Below are positions 30,601 through 46,190 of a stretch of DNA of 64,000 nt, piece by piece. The position numbers and the translations under genes were made by a program. How positions within the stretch are numbered: position 1 is the stretch's first letter; each line of letters begins with the position of its first letter. Under the pieces are notes generated by a model that saw only the letters and a list, made by a program, of their open reading frames with translations, was not told the origin of the DNA and made no database searches. Origin of the DNA: Cheilinus undulatus (Eukaryota > Chordata > Actinopteri > Labriformes > Labridae); contig NC_054885.1 in the NCBI RefSeq assembly GCF_018320785.1, positions 11,034,421 through 11,098,420 on the forward strand. The letters are read 5' to 3'.

Positions 30601-30794
30601 CGGTCTGCCGCAGCAGGCGTAACGGGCTCCAGGACGTCGACCTGAACACTTTCATCTCAGAGGAAATGGCCCTGCATCTGGACTCTACAGGCTCCGCCTC
30701 CACCGGAGGGGGAGGAACCAGGAAACGAAACTCCACCCAGTGCAGCGATGTCATCACAGACTCCCCCACACACAAACGCAACAGGATGATCTGA
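21478..30794 (+). CDS. hapstr1: hapstr1, HUWE1-associated protein modifying stress responses (C16orf72 family), complete
   Basis: Nuclear stress-response protein that partners the ubiquitin ligase HUWE1 (family knowledge). Five exons join in frame: 21478-21673, 22776-22856, 23486-23553, 25351-25561 and 30478-30794, giving 290 codons ending ...HKRNRMI then TGA. The start ATG opens the conserved MEEKKEDGDSEIQEHGPEHW; EHWFSKWERQCLAEAE follows. Exons 1 and 2 each end with a FQNSATAV...LYK repeat. Basic KKRRRTIRRED (exon 4) and the C-terminal NTFISEEMALHLD, THKRN segments are family hallmarks. Exon 5 has a Gly/Ser-rich stretch that makes it longer than the 275-residue human protein as I recall it. 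Exon 1 uses a weak donor (AAAG|GTTCAA). Head to head with usp7, as in human. Confidence 0.96.
22085..22094 (+). promoter_or_regulatory. hapstr1: YY1-like motif CAAAATGGCG
   Basis: In intron 1, about 0.6 kb past the start codon, plus orientation. Confidence 0.5.
22308..22317 (+). promoter_or_regulatory. hapstr1: YY1-like motif CAAAATGGCG
   Basis: Same word, 223 bases past the previous copy and in the same orientation. Confidence 0.5.
22608..22617 (+). promoter_or_regulatory. hapstr1: YY1-like motif CAAAATGGCG
   Basis: Same word, 300 bases past the previous copy and in the same orientation. Confidence 0.5.
22776..22856 (+). CDS. hapstr1: hapstr1 coding exon 2
   Basis: Codons 66-92: DRVCHQQGLSLWVPFQNSAT then AVTNLYK. 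Acceptor tcccacag, donor GTATCT. Repeats the end of exon 1 in the same phase. Confidence 0.94.
23486..23553 (+). CDS. hapstr1: hapstr1 coding exon 3
   Basis: Codons 93-115: SVEAHQRSFDRGFQIGHQRR NK. Acceptor aatcacag, donor GTGAGC. Confidence 0.94.
23991..24016. repeat. Poly-T tract (26 T)
   Basis: Uninterrupted T run in hapstr1 intron 3. Confidence 0.95.
24596..25228 (-). mobile_element. Tc1-like transposon remnant, internally deleted
   Basis: Long imperfect terminal inverted repeats: left 'gctgtggagaagtatttgcc' (24601 on) and right, reversed, 'gctgtgagtaagtacataac' (ends about 25228); each continues to 'atatttgtcacactt'. Between them, minus strand about 24735-24865 translates to a Tc1 paired-type DNA-binding segment (GLQRTTVRAIIHKLRK) followed by a stop, with no catalytic domain. 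A non-autonomous remnant recognised by family resemblance. Confidence 0.75.
25351..25561 (+). CDS. hapstr1: hapstr1 coding exon 4
   Basis: Codons 116-185: DMLAWVKKRRRTIRREDLIS, FLCGKAPPH and EADLQPFREAIALH. The basic cluster is a plausible nuclear-localisation signal. Donor GTGAGG. Confidence 0.95.
26975..27115 (+). repeat. Retroelement-like 3' fragment, class uncertain
   Basis: 'aagataagacataacaggag', 'ccttattgatccca' and 'ggggacattt' follow the word order of a common teleost dispersed repeat, probably a LINE or SINE tail. Short and unconfirmed. Confidence 0.4.
27143..27850. repeat. Partial dispersed repeat starting 'cagggtgtctgc'
   Basis: Begins CAGGGTGTCTGCGGGGTCTT with repeated 'aaaagtattaaaacgtc' and 'aggtcttaaaattctt' words near 27820, as in a known teleost DNA-repeat family. 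The mirrored right end is not present, so the copy looks decayed. Confidence 0.4.
28796..29343. mobile_element. hAT-like MITE, CAGTGTTAATTT ends
   Basis: Left CAGTGTTAATTTTGGC and right end, reversed, CAGTGTTAATTTCGTC form a 12-bp terminal inverted repeat. Flanks ctctctgg and ttctctga agree at six of eight positions, a worn 8-bp duplication typical of hAT. The inside is built of 'ttttagtc' units. No transposase. Confidence 0.75.
30478..30794 (+). CDS. hapstr1: hapstr1 coding exon 5 (terminal)
   Basis: Codons 186-290 and TGA at 30792-30794. GLSGAMASISVRSGAPGSPT, a Gly/Ser-rich insert (SSNGGGAAGGGSSGSG), then DVDLNTFISEEMALHLD and ITDSPTHKRNRMI. Intron 4 before it is 4.9 kb. Confidence 0.95.
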
Positions 30795-33060
30795 TCTGCT
30801 GCCTGCTTATGTGTGTGAGGGAGGTGGGGGGAAGCCTTGGAAGCCGAGGCGAGGAGAGGAGAGGGGGATGGACGGGCTTATGTGGGACAGATGGACGGAC
30901 AGACGTACGGATGCCTGACTGTGCTAAAGATCCCGCTGAACATGAAAACAGAGACTGAAGGTCTCTTGTTTACTCTCCTGAGATGTTGAACGAATTCTGT
31001 TCCTTGTCTCCTTTCCCGACATTATTTCTACAAATCGCTGATCTGCAATCAGAACACTCAAATAGTGTGAGTGTAGGGGAGACTAGGGTGTGAGTACCAC
31101 ATCTCTGCCCTGGAAAGGAGACAGTGAAGGGAGTCACCAACTCATTCTTGGATTCTTACAGTTCTCAAAGGGGGTAAACATGCAGTGTGCTGCTTGATGA
31201 GTAAAAGCCACTTGATCCTTGACACATTAGTGCTCTTCCCTCCCTTACCTTAACCTCACCCATCCTCACCTGCCACCTTAATAAGGAAGTGAGGGCCATG
31301 ATCAAATCGTCTCTCATTTAGAGAATCTCGCCAAATGTTGATTCCCGCTCTGTTAGTAACTGGCTGACACCTCTTTCTGTTACTTTTAGATTAATTGTCC
31401 AACAGGAGAAGATCTTTGACATCATCCTGTCGCGCGTTCCCAGTTATTTCACTCGTTTAAAGGCGTTTGAACATTCAGGCTGTTATTCCTGCTTCAACAC
31501 TGGCTCAGTTTAGTTCATCCAGTCACCGTTTTTGTCTTCAATTCTTCAGCCACCAGTGTTAAATCTTAGGTTTGTTGCCACGGTTTGTCAGCAGTGATAG
31601 CCAAGTTAACATTGTGTTCTTTCTCCATCTTGTTTTTCTGTTTGTTTTTGAGGATAATGGAAAGGATTTTTTAAAAATTTTCTTTTGTGTACACAGCTTC
31701 TCAGACGGCTGTTTCCTGTCTGCGACGCCCTCTCCCTCCTTTACCCTCATCTTATTATGAAAGCAGCTGCTGTTTTATGTGATCTCGTGATTATGCTGAT
31801 GAGTTGCAATAAGGAATTTTTTGCACTTAGCTTTCACCTCTAACTCATGCAAACAAAATCGGCTCTTCCATTGTATCCCAGTTGTAGCCCTAGACAAGGC
31901 CCGCTGTGGTCGGACCACACATTACTTACAGGTTGGTGCTTAGGAAACATAGAAATTGAGCTCTCTTTCACACATCTTTGATTTCAGATAATCTCTTCGG
32001 AAGTATTTGAACACGTTGTGGCGCTTTTGGGACTCTAAGTCCTTTGCTGTCCGGCAGAAGAATTAACTTAAAAGATAATTGGTGCTGTAAAGGAAGTATG
32101 AATCACATAATGTTCTAACAAAGGTAGCTTCTTTAAAATACACAAATGGAAGAAGGTGCTAAAAAGGGGCTGTAAATCAGGCCCGGCTGGCAGATGTTTG
32201 GACTGGACACTGTCTGCTCTTTGTATAAGGGATGTGTGCATTAATAAGATGTGGATGGGTTTGATTTAACGTGGTACAGGATGACGCAACAAGCAGCCTT
32301 TTTCTTTCTTGAAATGGTTGCTGCCTTCCATCCTTCTCTTAGGGAGTGGAGGAGGAGACACTGAAATCACACAAGTCAGAATTTGAATTATATTTGGTAA
32401 ATTGCTTAGTAATGTGTGCCAATCCTGAACTGATGCAGGCAAAAATGTAGGAGATAATTGGAGAAACCTTGTCAAATCATTGGAATATGATATTGCTCCC
32501 AGGGCTGCCCACACTAAAAATATTCCCTGTCAACTAGTAGTTCTTAATTTAAAACAGTAGTCAACTAGGTGTTTTGTGTGCTTGTGATATTTTATTTATC
32601 TGATTAAATATTTCAGGGGAGTGGGAGAATAGAAGTTCAAATGCTGAAAGGAATGTTAAAAGAAACATTAACACTGCGCTACATGGCAGAGTAACACTAA
32701 TTATAAGCCATTAGCAGAACACACACAAAGCAAGCTGCCTGTTGGTGACAAATTCAAGAGTGGTTCCCTAGTTGGCGTAGGAAGACAAACATAGCTTGTA
32801 GTTAAGCTAAGTATTGCCGGAAAGCTGCAAGACATGGTAATGAGTATGAAACAGGCTTTTAATTTAACTGGTGATGCAAGCACAATCCACCTCTCTTTTC
32901 ACAACTCTGATGTATCCAAGCTTTTCTGGACACTTCATAGTGGAAGCCTGTCACTACACAAAAACGTAAACATTGCTCTGATACTAGTAGAAATCAAGCA
33001 TAATCTATTTGGAAGTAATCATCCGAGACAGTTTGAATAAAAGGTGATTTGTATTTTCAA
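30795..33060 (+). other. hapstr1: Probable hapstr1 3'UTR
   Basis: After the stop codon the first canonical AATAAA I find on the plus strand is at 33036-33041, giving a tail of about 2.2 kb; another follows near 33186. Extent is inferred from the signal only. Confidence 0.45.
33036..33041 (+). other. hapstr1: Candidate hapstr1 polyadenylation signal AATAAA
   Basis: Exact hexamer, first found after the hapstr1 stop by eye. ATTAAA near 32604 is an alternative. Confidence 0.4.
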
Positions 33061-34399
33061 ACTGCGACGTCTACTTTTGACTTCTCTCATTTACGATCCT
33101 TTGAAGTTGAGTGGAACTTCTTTTGCATCCTTCCAATATAAAAACGTGATCAAAACAGGAAGTAATATTCTATAGGCAGTCTATTAAATAAAGCTTGGAC
33201 TTTGACATGTCTGCTCTCACTCATGCAAACATTGTTTAACTGCAAAGTGAATGCAGCAATCCCAAATCATCGTTTTAGGAGTTGAGTGTATTGCTACATC
33301 CCAAATGTTGAAGCCTGTTTCAATTCCATGACAACAAAAAAAGAGACTAGGCACTAAATATCGAGTAATTTCTTGTTTTTGGAGAATGAAAATTGTAGCC
33401 AAGTCCTGCACACTGAACATATATGTTGGCAGCATAGTTGTTGAAACCACTCGTTCCACCTCACCCAGCAGCTTTTGGTGATAAATGACTTAAGATACGA
33501 GGTTTTCAAAGCTTTAGTACTTGAAGATTCTACCAATCATTAATATAACAATGGTTGTACTATTTTTAGAACATGATGTACTGACAAAAAAAAGGGATGC
33601 ATGTTGGAAATGTTGAACTTTTGCCAATAATTCATTTTTGCGGCTACTTATTTCAATAGCAATACATACAAGGGTCTGCCTAAAACTTCACAACTTCAAG
33701 CTTACCTTATGAATCACATGATGGGAAATGGTTTTCAAATATAAGATCATTATGTCAATCAAATATGATTTGTTGCCACTATTACCTTAATCTAACCTTA
33801 TTTTAGTGTTATTTTTTGGCACCTGGTTTTATTAGGGCTGTAAAAACTAACTGCCATTGACTAACAAAAGGAAAATCGAAGGTGCTAAGAAACTAACTAC
33901 ATTTCTCTTATCTCAAGAAATAATCTATTTCACTAAAATACATTTATTGTGTAAATGAATATATAAGCCGTGTTAAATATTCATGTTTTTAAGTGAAATA
34001 GATAAAGTTTAAATAGGCCCGTTAATGGCAATTTCTCTTCTGTGTTAGCCTCAAGCTAACATCCCTTCCATCTCTTTATTTTTTCGCATTTACCTTGAAG
34101 TGACTTTTAAAACAGCCACTTTCTTTTGATTTGTTTGGCTGAAAATGCTTGCAGAATTTTTCAGGACAGTCTGGGTGCAGGCCGTCCATCTCTCACAGAC
34201 CATTCTTCTGAGACGCTGGATATCTCAGAACGGAAATGCACGCAAAAACTTTCAAAATAAAATCGTATTAAACTTCCATTTAGGGTAAGGGTTTAAAGTA
34301 ACAGTTGGGATACCATTAGTCAAAAACCGGAACAACAAAATGTTTAGTAAAGCAGAGTAAAGAGTCTGCTTACAGGGAAAACGCTTGTACTAAAGCAGC

Positions 34400-34920
34400 C
34401 AGTGTAGCTTGCGTAGCTCCTTTAGCTATATAAGCTAAGTAGACAATGGAGCTATAGAGTCACCAAAGCTACAGCTATGCTCATAAAGCAGCTACATAAG
34501 CTATATAGCTATGTTTATCTATATAGCTATGGTAGCTTTAGCTACATTTGCTAAGCTCATTTTGCTAAAGCTTACTTAAGCTATAGATAACAGCGCTACA
34601 TAGCTAACAAAACTGAAGCTAAGCTCACAAAGCAGCTACGTAAGCTACATATCTACATAGCTAAGGTAGCTTTAGCTATGTTTGCTAAAGCCAACTTGCT
34701 ATAGATAACAGAGCTACATTGCTAACAAAGCTAAAGTTAAGCTCACAAAGCAGTTATGTAAGCTACGTAGGTACATTATCCATATAGATAAGGTATCTTT
34801 AGCTACATCTGCTGACACTAACATTGCTAAAGCTAACTTGGCTACTTTGGCTTATGGAGTAACATTACGTAGCTAGTGGAGCTATGTTAGCTTCAGCTGA
34901 AGCTGATGAAGCCAAAGCTA
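34400..34920. repeat. AGCTA-rich degenerate tandem array
   Basis: About 520 bases dominated by 'agcta', 'gctaag' and 'ttagct' words. A larger unit is visible: 'gctcataaagcagctacata' at 34479, then close variants at 34623 and 34741, so units of about 144 and 118 bases, each followed by 'aaggta(g/t)ctttagctac/atg' and 'gctaaag'. No coding content. Confidence 0.75.
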
Positions 34921-37900
34921 GCCACTGTTCATATATCTACTTCCAAAATGGGTCTGTTCATAGTTTATTCCCAGATAGACCTCATAACTTTTTTCTGTTT
35001 TATTTATTAAATGTTTCTAAGTGTGTGGTCATATCATTAATGTAACAGCCAGATTTGTTTATGAAAAAAAAAAAAAAAAACATCTTAAATTGGAAATATG
35101 TTGTACCGGCCAATTGCAGCACTTCCATTCTGAGCTATATGGCGTCTAAGATAAACAGTCTGTGACAGGGACCGTCAGAAACATACGGTCTGCAGCCAGA
35201 CCACTCTCCAACATTTCACACCTGCTTACACTAATTAATGACTCTGAGCTATTATCAGCCATGTTTGATAATATATGCATCCCTATCTAGAGGTTTTGTG
35301 GTGTCCAAAATAGGAGAGGAGAGTCCTTGAGAACCTCAGGAGAGACTCAGCTCTCCTAAAAGACCTACCAGTCACCAGTTTCTCTTTGTCAGCGATTCCC
35401 TGAAACAGACCTTTTCAACTCATTAGGTAAAGTTGGGTCAACTATAAGAAGGCAGCTCTACTCATTTAGCATTGAAGCTACTACAAGTTAAATAATTTAA
35501 AACATCTTGAAAACATCACTGAGGAGTAACTCCCACTGTGACTGACTTGTGCTATCTCACTGCTCCTCCTCTTTGTGTTCCCTTATTTGTGTTGACTTGT
35601 TCGCTCTCCCCTTCACCTTTAAAACCTGGAAACAGGAATTTTATCTTTTTGTTGTATAAAGCATGCCAGTTCTTCTGTTACATTTTGGTCACAGATTTCA
35701 CTTTTTTGCGTTTATTGGTTGGCTTCTCTATTCCTGAATAATTACTGGCTTGTCAGAGTAAGAAACGAACCAGGCTGAGATTCGTCGATTCCATCAAAGC
35801 GAATGAAGAATTCAAGTTTTTTTCTTTCATACAAGTGAAACCACTGAATTTGACAGCTGAACCTTAATATAAGGAAAAATGTAATGTGATTTGCCTAATG
35901 AGACTCTGATTCCTGTGAAGGAGTGCCAATAAGTAATTCAGAGGGTAATTCATGACTGTCTCAGTTTGAAAATGTATCTTGTGCTTAAAAAAACAATGTT
36001 TTGTAAGTTTTGCTTAGTTCCGGCTATTGCAGGTCTGATAAATTATGTTTTAAAAAGGAAAAATACATGTTTCTTTAATCAGAACCTCACCCATGAAGTC
36101 TCATTAGTGTCCATGTTATTTAAACACTAATGGGCCCTGCAGGGGGATTGTTACAGACCATGGTGTAAAGTGCTGGCAGAGGATAAGAGCATGAACTAAA
36201 GTCTAATTAGAGTCGCTTGCCTGGCCTCGACTGCTACAAGGTTTCTATCCCCTTAACTTTCAGAGTAAGCTGCTCTTTGAATGTTTTTCTCTTGCTGCGA
36301 GTTCCTGCTCAGTCCAACATGTTTGTCAGTCATGCCTCCTGAAGAGGAAAAACTTGACACCATCATAAATGTCACCTCTTTCAGACTGAGCTTTCAGCAC
36401 ATCTTTGGGTTTTATAAACATGCTGTGTCTACCAGAGGAGAACGTTTATTGACACAGTTTGACGTCCTGTCATTTCTACAGAAGCCCTAAGAGGACATAC
36501 ATCTAGACATTTTAAGTATCCTTTTTTCCCTTGATAAAGAGTCATGTCTGGGTGTTTTCTCCATATCTTATTTATTTCATATTCTAAGACTGCAAAAACA
36601 TAAACATAGGTTCTGTGATTCCACAGTAGTGCCTTTCTCATGCTTTAGGTTTTATAAGACCAGATGGAGCTGGTTTTTCTTTTGTAAATGATTCTTTAGG
36701 AATGTCGGGTCCATTCTGAAATACATCGAAAACATTTGGATTGATTGCCTTGAGAGTGAAGACTAAGATTGCACCACTTTTGCTTACATTTGAGTACTTA
36801 CTCATACCAAGGATCCAAGGTGGAAAGATGCTACTACCTTTAGTAGAATACAATCAGTCTTTAGCTTTCGAAAAAAGTTAAATTTCCACCCATTAGTGAA
36901 TTAATGCTGAAATAATGCTGTAAAATAGGGTTGGTACCAGGGCATCACTAGTGAGGACATCCGCCCTTCCTCACCGTTTATCTTAAAAGATGGAAAAGTT
37001 TCTGTGCTACTGCTAATATTTAACTACAAGCATGCCACATGCTTAATAAAGATGGTAAACAAGGTGAGCATCAGAATGTCAGCATCGCAGTGTTAGAGTT
37101 CAGTCTGTTTTGCCTTGTGTAACAGCTACAAATGCACAGATTGTGAAAATTAGGGCCGTTGATTTAGTTACTTCTTTTCTCTCATGCCAAGCCATAAGAA
37201 CAGATCAGTTTGTCTAACTGGTCACGTCTTTTGCCCTGTTAAAAAACCTCAAATTTGATTCAGTGGCTGGATCTACCAAATGATAACACTGAATATATAG
37301 AACACAACAGATAAACATTGGTATCCCAATAGTGCATCCCTAGTTGCAGCATTGAGAGGCATCTGCTATGCTTTCATGACTACTTTCATCCCCATCATTC
37401 CACCTCTGTCAATGAAACCTTGCAGAAAGGGCCTTTTATTGATGCCTTTTTCTGAAAGTAGCAGCACAGAGGCTTGACTTACCGCCTTAGTGAAGGCAGC
37501 TCCATAGATCAGCAGAAAATGACTATTCCCATGAGATGCATGTCTGCTTAAGGCTACTGTACTTCTTGTTTTTTTTTCTGGAGAAATGATCTCTTTGAGT
37601 TTCTTAATCTCGCCTTGTTAAGTCATGCAATGAACCCTTATCAAATCCAGGTTTTGCCTAAGTACGTCCTCTTTTGATTCCTTTTTTCCACTTCTGTCTT
37701 CCTATACACTTTTCCCACATTTTTATGCTTATAAAACCCAGTCCTGCACAGTTTACCTTGCAAAAGCCAGCAACAACTCAACTCTTTGTTAAAATGGACA
37801 AGAAGAAACCTTTACACCAAACTAAGTCAGTATGCAATGAGCAGTTTTTCTGTCAGAGGCTTAAAGGCACCCGTCTCTGTAGACTTTATCATGACATTAG

Positions 37901-39589
37901 TTTTTAAACAGCCTTTCTCCTTCCTAGATCATTAATTTGTGATAGTCATGATTAACTTGTTTGCAGAGTGAGGTCTTAACTTAAAATCTTGATAATTTTG
38001 TCCAAAACTTGACTTAAAAGAGTTGGCTATGAGCAGGATTATGCTGTCTTTAGATCCTTATCTTTAAATGTCAGCATTTAAACCGCGTTGATTATCCAGT
38101 TTACACCAGAGGGGGGGCGCTTTTGTTTTCCTTCTCTTCCCCTGAGCCAGTCGCCGGCCTTCATCCACACCGTTTCTAAAAGGCTGACCCATGCCTTGTG
38201 TCTCTGGAGCCAATACTATTATCAGCTGTTTCTTGATACTTATTTGTTGAAAAAAAAGTAATAAATGGCTAATCTATATACTTAACATTTAATTGTTGGT
38301 AAAATTATATGTGGTTCACATTGTAAAAGAAATAAAACCATGAGTTGCAATTGGATGGAATATGTTTCATTAAAAAACAAGAAAGTAAAAGGAGTGTGTG
38401 GATTTACTTGGTTGCTTTTTAAGTGTTGGATTTTTAAAAAAAATAAAATTGTTTTTTCTTAATCACCATGCCAAAAGACAAACCCAGTATGATAGTTTAG
38501 GATTGGTTACAGCTTTTAAAATTCGTACATTTTTTGGCAGTAAAACTCAGATTTGTGTCAGTGTTTTGGGAGATATATTGGTAACAGGAGCTGGCACGAC
38601 AGGATCCTTTATATACATGTGTAAATTTAAAAAAAACTGAGTGATAAAAAGACCAATACAACAACTTTAGCTGCTCTCATTAGGGTCATCATTCCTTTGG
38701 GCCACTAGAGGGAGCCAGAGGACAGCATTGGGTAAACCAGCTTACTAAATGTCAAATGTCCATCGAGAAATTTGTAATCGTGTAGTATCGAACTAACTCA
38801 TTAAGGACAAAAAATTAACACTTCAACGAACATCCATCATCCCATTCATTATCTTAGCCACTTATTCCATCCAGGGTTGCAGTCAGATTCACTAACTATA
38901 TATATTTTTTCTCCCCTTTTTGTCTTTTAATCAACTCCAGTCCTGACAAAAACGACCAAATGTTCAAACATTTTTGGGATTTTATCTGCCAGTTTATTAG
39001 CATTATATCTCTATTAAATTCAACTTGACTCATCCAGGCTTGTGATTTAAAAAACCTTCCTGGTTATCCATAATTTAGTTTATGAGTGGTTTTTGGACAT
39101 GCAAAAACCTATGCTGGTGTTTTTTTTTTTTTTTAGCAACAAACTTCACAGGCATGTTTTGTGGACCTCTGAGACCAATATAAACTTCTCTTAAAAGGGC
39201 AAAATATGTCCCCTTTAAGTTGATTCAAATATTCAACCACAATATTTTTATATTTTTTTGAAGTGGAAAATTTGATCTTCATGGGTGGTAAAATGTAAAC
39301 AGCGAATCACAGACACTTGAAAAATGTAAGTTAATTTCCAAATATATGGAGTAAGAGAATGGTACCATAACTAGCTACACAGCTGAAACAAGTGCCCAAA
39401 AAATACAGAAAATCCCTCCTTTGTGGTCTAAAATGTTCAGAATGGTACCAGAGCATCAAAAGAATACATAATAGTCTCTGTCCACTTTTTACCACAGCCT
39501 TATGTTTTCTAGAGTGCCTGTGTTGTGCTTTGGGCAAAATATATACATAATCCAGCATCAAAGGAGGTTTTTAACCCTGTGTAAACCAG

Positions 39590-40400
39590 ATCTACACAGC
39601 CTTTCTTAGGATGCTTGCTTTTGGTGTGTCCCTTTTAATGCAAATAAGCTCCTTCTTACCCCGCCCCTCTCTTCCAACCTCTAAGTGAAGAGTGGGCAGT
39701 TCAACCCTCCATCAGCAGGTCTGCTCTGAGGAACAGGTGTAACACCTTTTATTGTTTTTTGCGCTGTAGATTGAAGTTCCACGTTATAACCTGCAAAAAT
39801 TTGCAAGTCCTTGTAAGGCAAAATTCTAAACTTTGTGTCTTTACACACTAGATATGTTGGAAAAGATATGTAAAAACACTGAGATCTACATGTGTCTGAA
39901 TTTTTGATTTAGACTGCTAGAAAGTTATTCACCTCTTTCCTGGCTGGGTATAAATTGGGCTGAGCAAATACATGAGCCCATGACATCACTAGTCTTGATG
40001 AAGAATGTCCTCACCCCCCTAACGCTACAATAATATAAAATCACATAAGATTTCATCTTAATACAGTATGTTGTCAGTTGATGTCACTGCATTCATTGTT
40101 TTTGTTCAGTAAGAGTAAATCTTCCTATTCTGTGAGTCACAGTGGCCTACAGGTCATCAAGACTATCAGAAAGATTTGTGCCAGAAAACAGTAAATTTAA
40201 TACCCAACTTCAGTCTCTCTGCTGTGGTGCAGAGCCAGAGAGCTGCGCTGACCAGAAGCGCTTTTAAAAATCTGGGAGGATTGTATTTCTCCTGAGTGGG
40301 CGTGGCTTCAGCTCATTTAAAGCGACACGCCCACATCAGTTTAGAGCAGATATAACTGCCTTATTTTTCATGATTTTGAAGCTTAATTTTCTAAAGAGAT
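39590..40400. repeat. Unclassified dispersed-repeat-like block
   Basis: Contains 'ttttaatgcaaataagctcc', 'cccgcccctctctt', 'caggtgtaacacctttta' and 'tgggcgtggcttcagctcat'. 'caggtgtaacacct' also occurs at 10708. Suggests a dispersed element; ends not found. Confidence 0.35.
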
Positions 40401-40820
40401 GCTTTTCATGACTGAAAGTTGACCTGTTGGTTCATAACACAGTGGTATGTCATAAAACAAACCTAAAATGAAGACTTTTTAATCTCTTTACAGGGACGTT
40501 AATGCATTAAAATAAGTTAAAACTAGCAGTATGATAAAGATTTAAAACAGAATAAACTAAACATTACTATCATGATCTGCCCTTCAAATCATAAGTTCCT
40601 CACAGGAAGAACTAAAGTTACAAGCATTAACTTGTTTTTACATTTCAAGCCAATCAGCTTATATATTAATAATAGAACAATGGAATATTAAACAAACATT
40701 CAAACATTCAACTTTATTTTTTAAAATGTTTTGTACTATAATACTGCAATGAAATGTCAAATAGCCCTGCAGTTCTCCCATTTCCTCCATTATAAAAGAC
40801 AACGTGAGCCCCTTAGAGGT

Positions 40821-41502
40821 ATCCATTTAGTATTTATTCAATAGTTGAACTATTCCAGACTTTACATGGGACTTCCTGAATGTATGGAAATAAATTTAAA
40901 CACAGTATTAAATAAGTTTCATGACAAATTACAAAAACTGTGAAGCAAAGGAAAAAAAAAAGATTTTTAAAAGAAAAAAAAGATAGCTCAAAAATAAAAT
41001 AACAGAAGCATTCGTCTAAGTTTTTCTGCATTATTTGCCTTATGAAGTGTAGACATTAATAATCAAACATCTGTTGTGTTTGCTGTTGTTTTGGTCCATG
41101 AATGTCAAATCTAAACGTACACCCTTCTTCATCTCCACCTACATAAAGCTACAACAGTGATTGCTCAGCTACACAGAGGACCGTGAATCTCTCTACACAC
41201 CGGACTGGTTGATATGTTATGCACAAACATGCTGTGTAAACATGTGATCTGTGAATTAAATAACTTTAAAACTCTCCCTGCATTCACACACCGGCTGCAT
41301 GACTTGATTTTAGAGCTTTTCCAGAGTAACTTCATATTTTAGCTTTGAATGGAACTGTATGTTTTTTTCTTGGTCTGAGAAATCCACGGCCTCTGAGTGC
41401 AGAAGGTAAGCTTAACAAAGTCTAGGGACCGGACAAAGATCTGGACCTGGAGTTGGAGCAGGCTGGAAAGGGTGTGGGTCCTGCTGAAGGTTCAGTTTGA
41501 GA
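40821..41502 (-). other. dctn5: dctn5 3'UTR with polyadenylation signal
   Basis: Minus-strand AATAAA at 40838-40833 (TTTATT on plus) lies 0.67 kb after the dctn5 stop and gives a plausible 3' end near 40820. Confidence 0.55.
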
Positions 41503-44914
<3,412 letters not shown>

Positions 44915-45834
44915 GTTTGTGGATTTACAACTAAAACTAGGCCAAAGTGGATTAATTAAGCACTAATAACAGACGCATCTGTTTTTGCTCTTTGCTATGC
45001 TGTCAGCCTCTTCTCTTGTGATGCATACACTGCTGAAAGGGTTTCAGACTGTATGGGTTGAGCGCCGATTCATCGATTGACAGCGGGCAGCAGACTGGTA
45101 GAAAGTTGGTTTTCAGCTTAAAAATAAATAAACCAGTGGGTAAAAATTAACCTACGGCATGTTTTAAAAATTCAACATTACAAGAAATAGCCTTCCAGGG
45201 TATCTGAGAGGAGCTGAGAGTATCGAGACTGTTAAACACAAGCTAAAACTAATTTATTTAGGCTGGCCTTCATGGTGTTTTTTCTTATTTTATGATTATC
45301 AAATTAAAAAAACACCATTATTTTTATTCCACTTTTGTTTCACATTTGAATGTTTATAACATGTTTCCAAGTATTTTATTAATCTCTTATTATGATATCT
45401 CTTATTATGTCTATTTATCTCAAATTGTACAGGCATCTAATTGTTTGGGATTTTTAATTAACCTTTGATTATTGTTTTATCACTTTTTATTGAATGGTAA
45501 TGTTTCATGTTTTCGTGTATTCATATTTGTTTACTCCTTTGCATTTTCATTCTGTCTCTTATCACTTCTATTTGTCTCTTCTTTTTATTATCTTTTTACT
45601 GTTTTTGTAATGTTATTGTTACTTTATTACTTTGTCTATATAATGATTGTTGTTAATTTTCTTAATTTATTAACACTGCTTTTGAGGCAAAAAAAAAAAA
45701 AAAAACAACAAAAAACAAAAAACAAAAAGACATATGCAGCACCTGCAAACTGAGATGAATTCCCTGAGGGGATGTTAAGTGCATCAGTATCACATCATTG
45801 CATTGTATCCTGTTGTGTTATATTGTATCATATT

Positions 45835-45946
45835 AGGGATGCATGATATTATCAGTATGATACCGGTATTGGCATGAAAATATCCATATTTACCATGATA
45901 TATTGGTTATAAATCGGCCTATATTAGCTGTAATTATCGGCCATAC

Positions 45947-45978
<32 letters not shown>

Positions 45979-46190
45979 CATGGAGTTTAAGCCTGGACCA
46001 ACAGACTAATGTCATCTTAGGTATTTTTCTTTATTCGTGATTATTTCTTAAACTTTTAAGTGTGTTTGACTGAAGTTTGACTTGTTCGTTTACAAATTGT
46101 TAAATTGTGTGTTTCGATAGCTGATGTTTTATGTCTGAACTACAGTAAAATATCAATATCAGTATCAGCTAAAATTATATCATTATATTT
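45835..46190. repeat. Decayed 'agggatgcatgatatt' repeat
   Basis: Begins AGGGATGCATGATATTATCA and includes 'gataccggtattgg', 'atcggcc' and a later 'atatcaatatcagtatcagc' block. Same family as the MITE at 58427-58662; the right terminal repeat is not evident. Confidence 0.55.
45947..45975. repeat. Poly-A tract (29 A)
   Basis: Uninterrupted A run inside the decayed repeat at 45835-46190. Confidence 0.95.

Larger units (their letters stand above)
33061..40820. other. Gene-poor intergenic DNA between convergent hapstr1 and dctn5
   Basis: No coding exon recognised on either strand. Contains the AGCTA-rich array (34400-34920), a poly-A run near 35064-35081, and repeat-like blocks at 38990-39230 and 39590-40400 with phrases such as 'atgtcccctttaag' and 'tttaatgcaaataagctcc' that I associate with teleost dispersed repeats of unassigned class. 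Confidence 0.5.

Noticed and set aside
30449-30781. Antisense ORF over hapstr1 exon 5
   Set aside because: A shadow of the GC-rich coding exon on the other strand, rich in Pro/Glu/Arg from codon complementarity.
45472-45753. 93-codon plus-strand hydrophobic ORF
   Set aside because: Phe/Leu/Val-rich translation of T-rich DNA ending in a poly-A run; looks like a membrane protein only through base composition.
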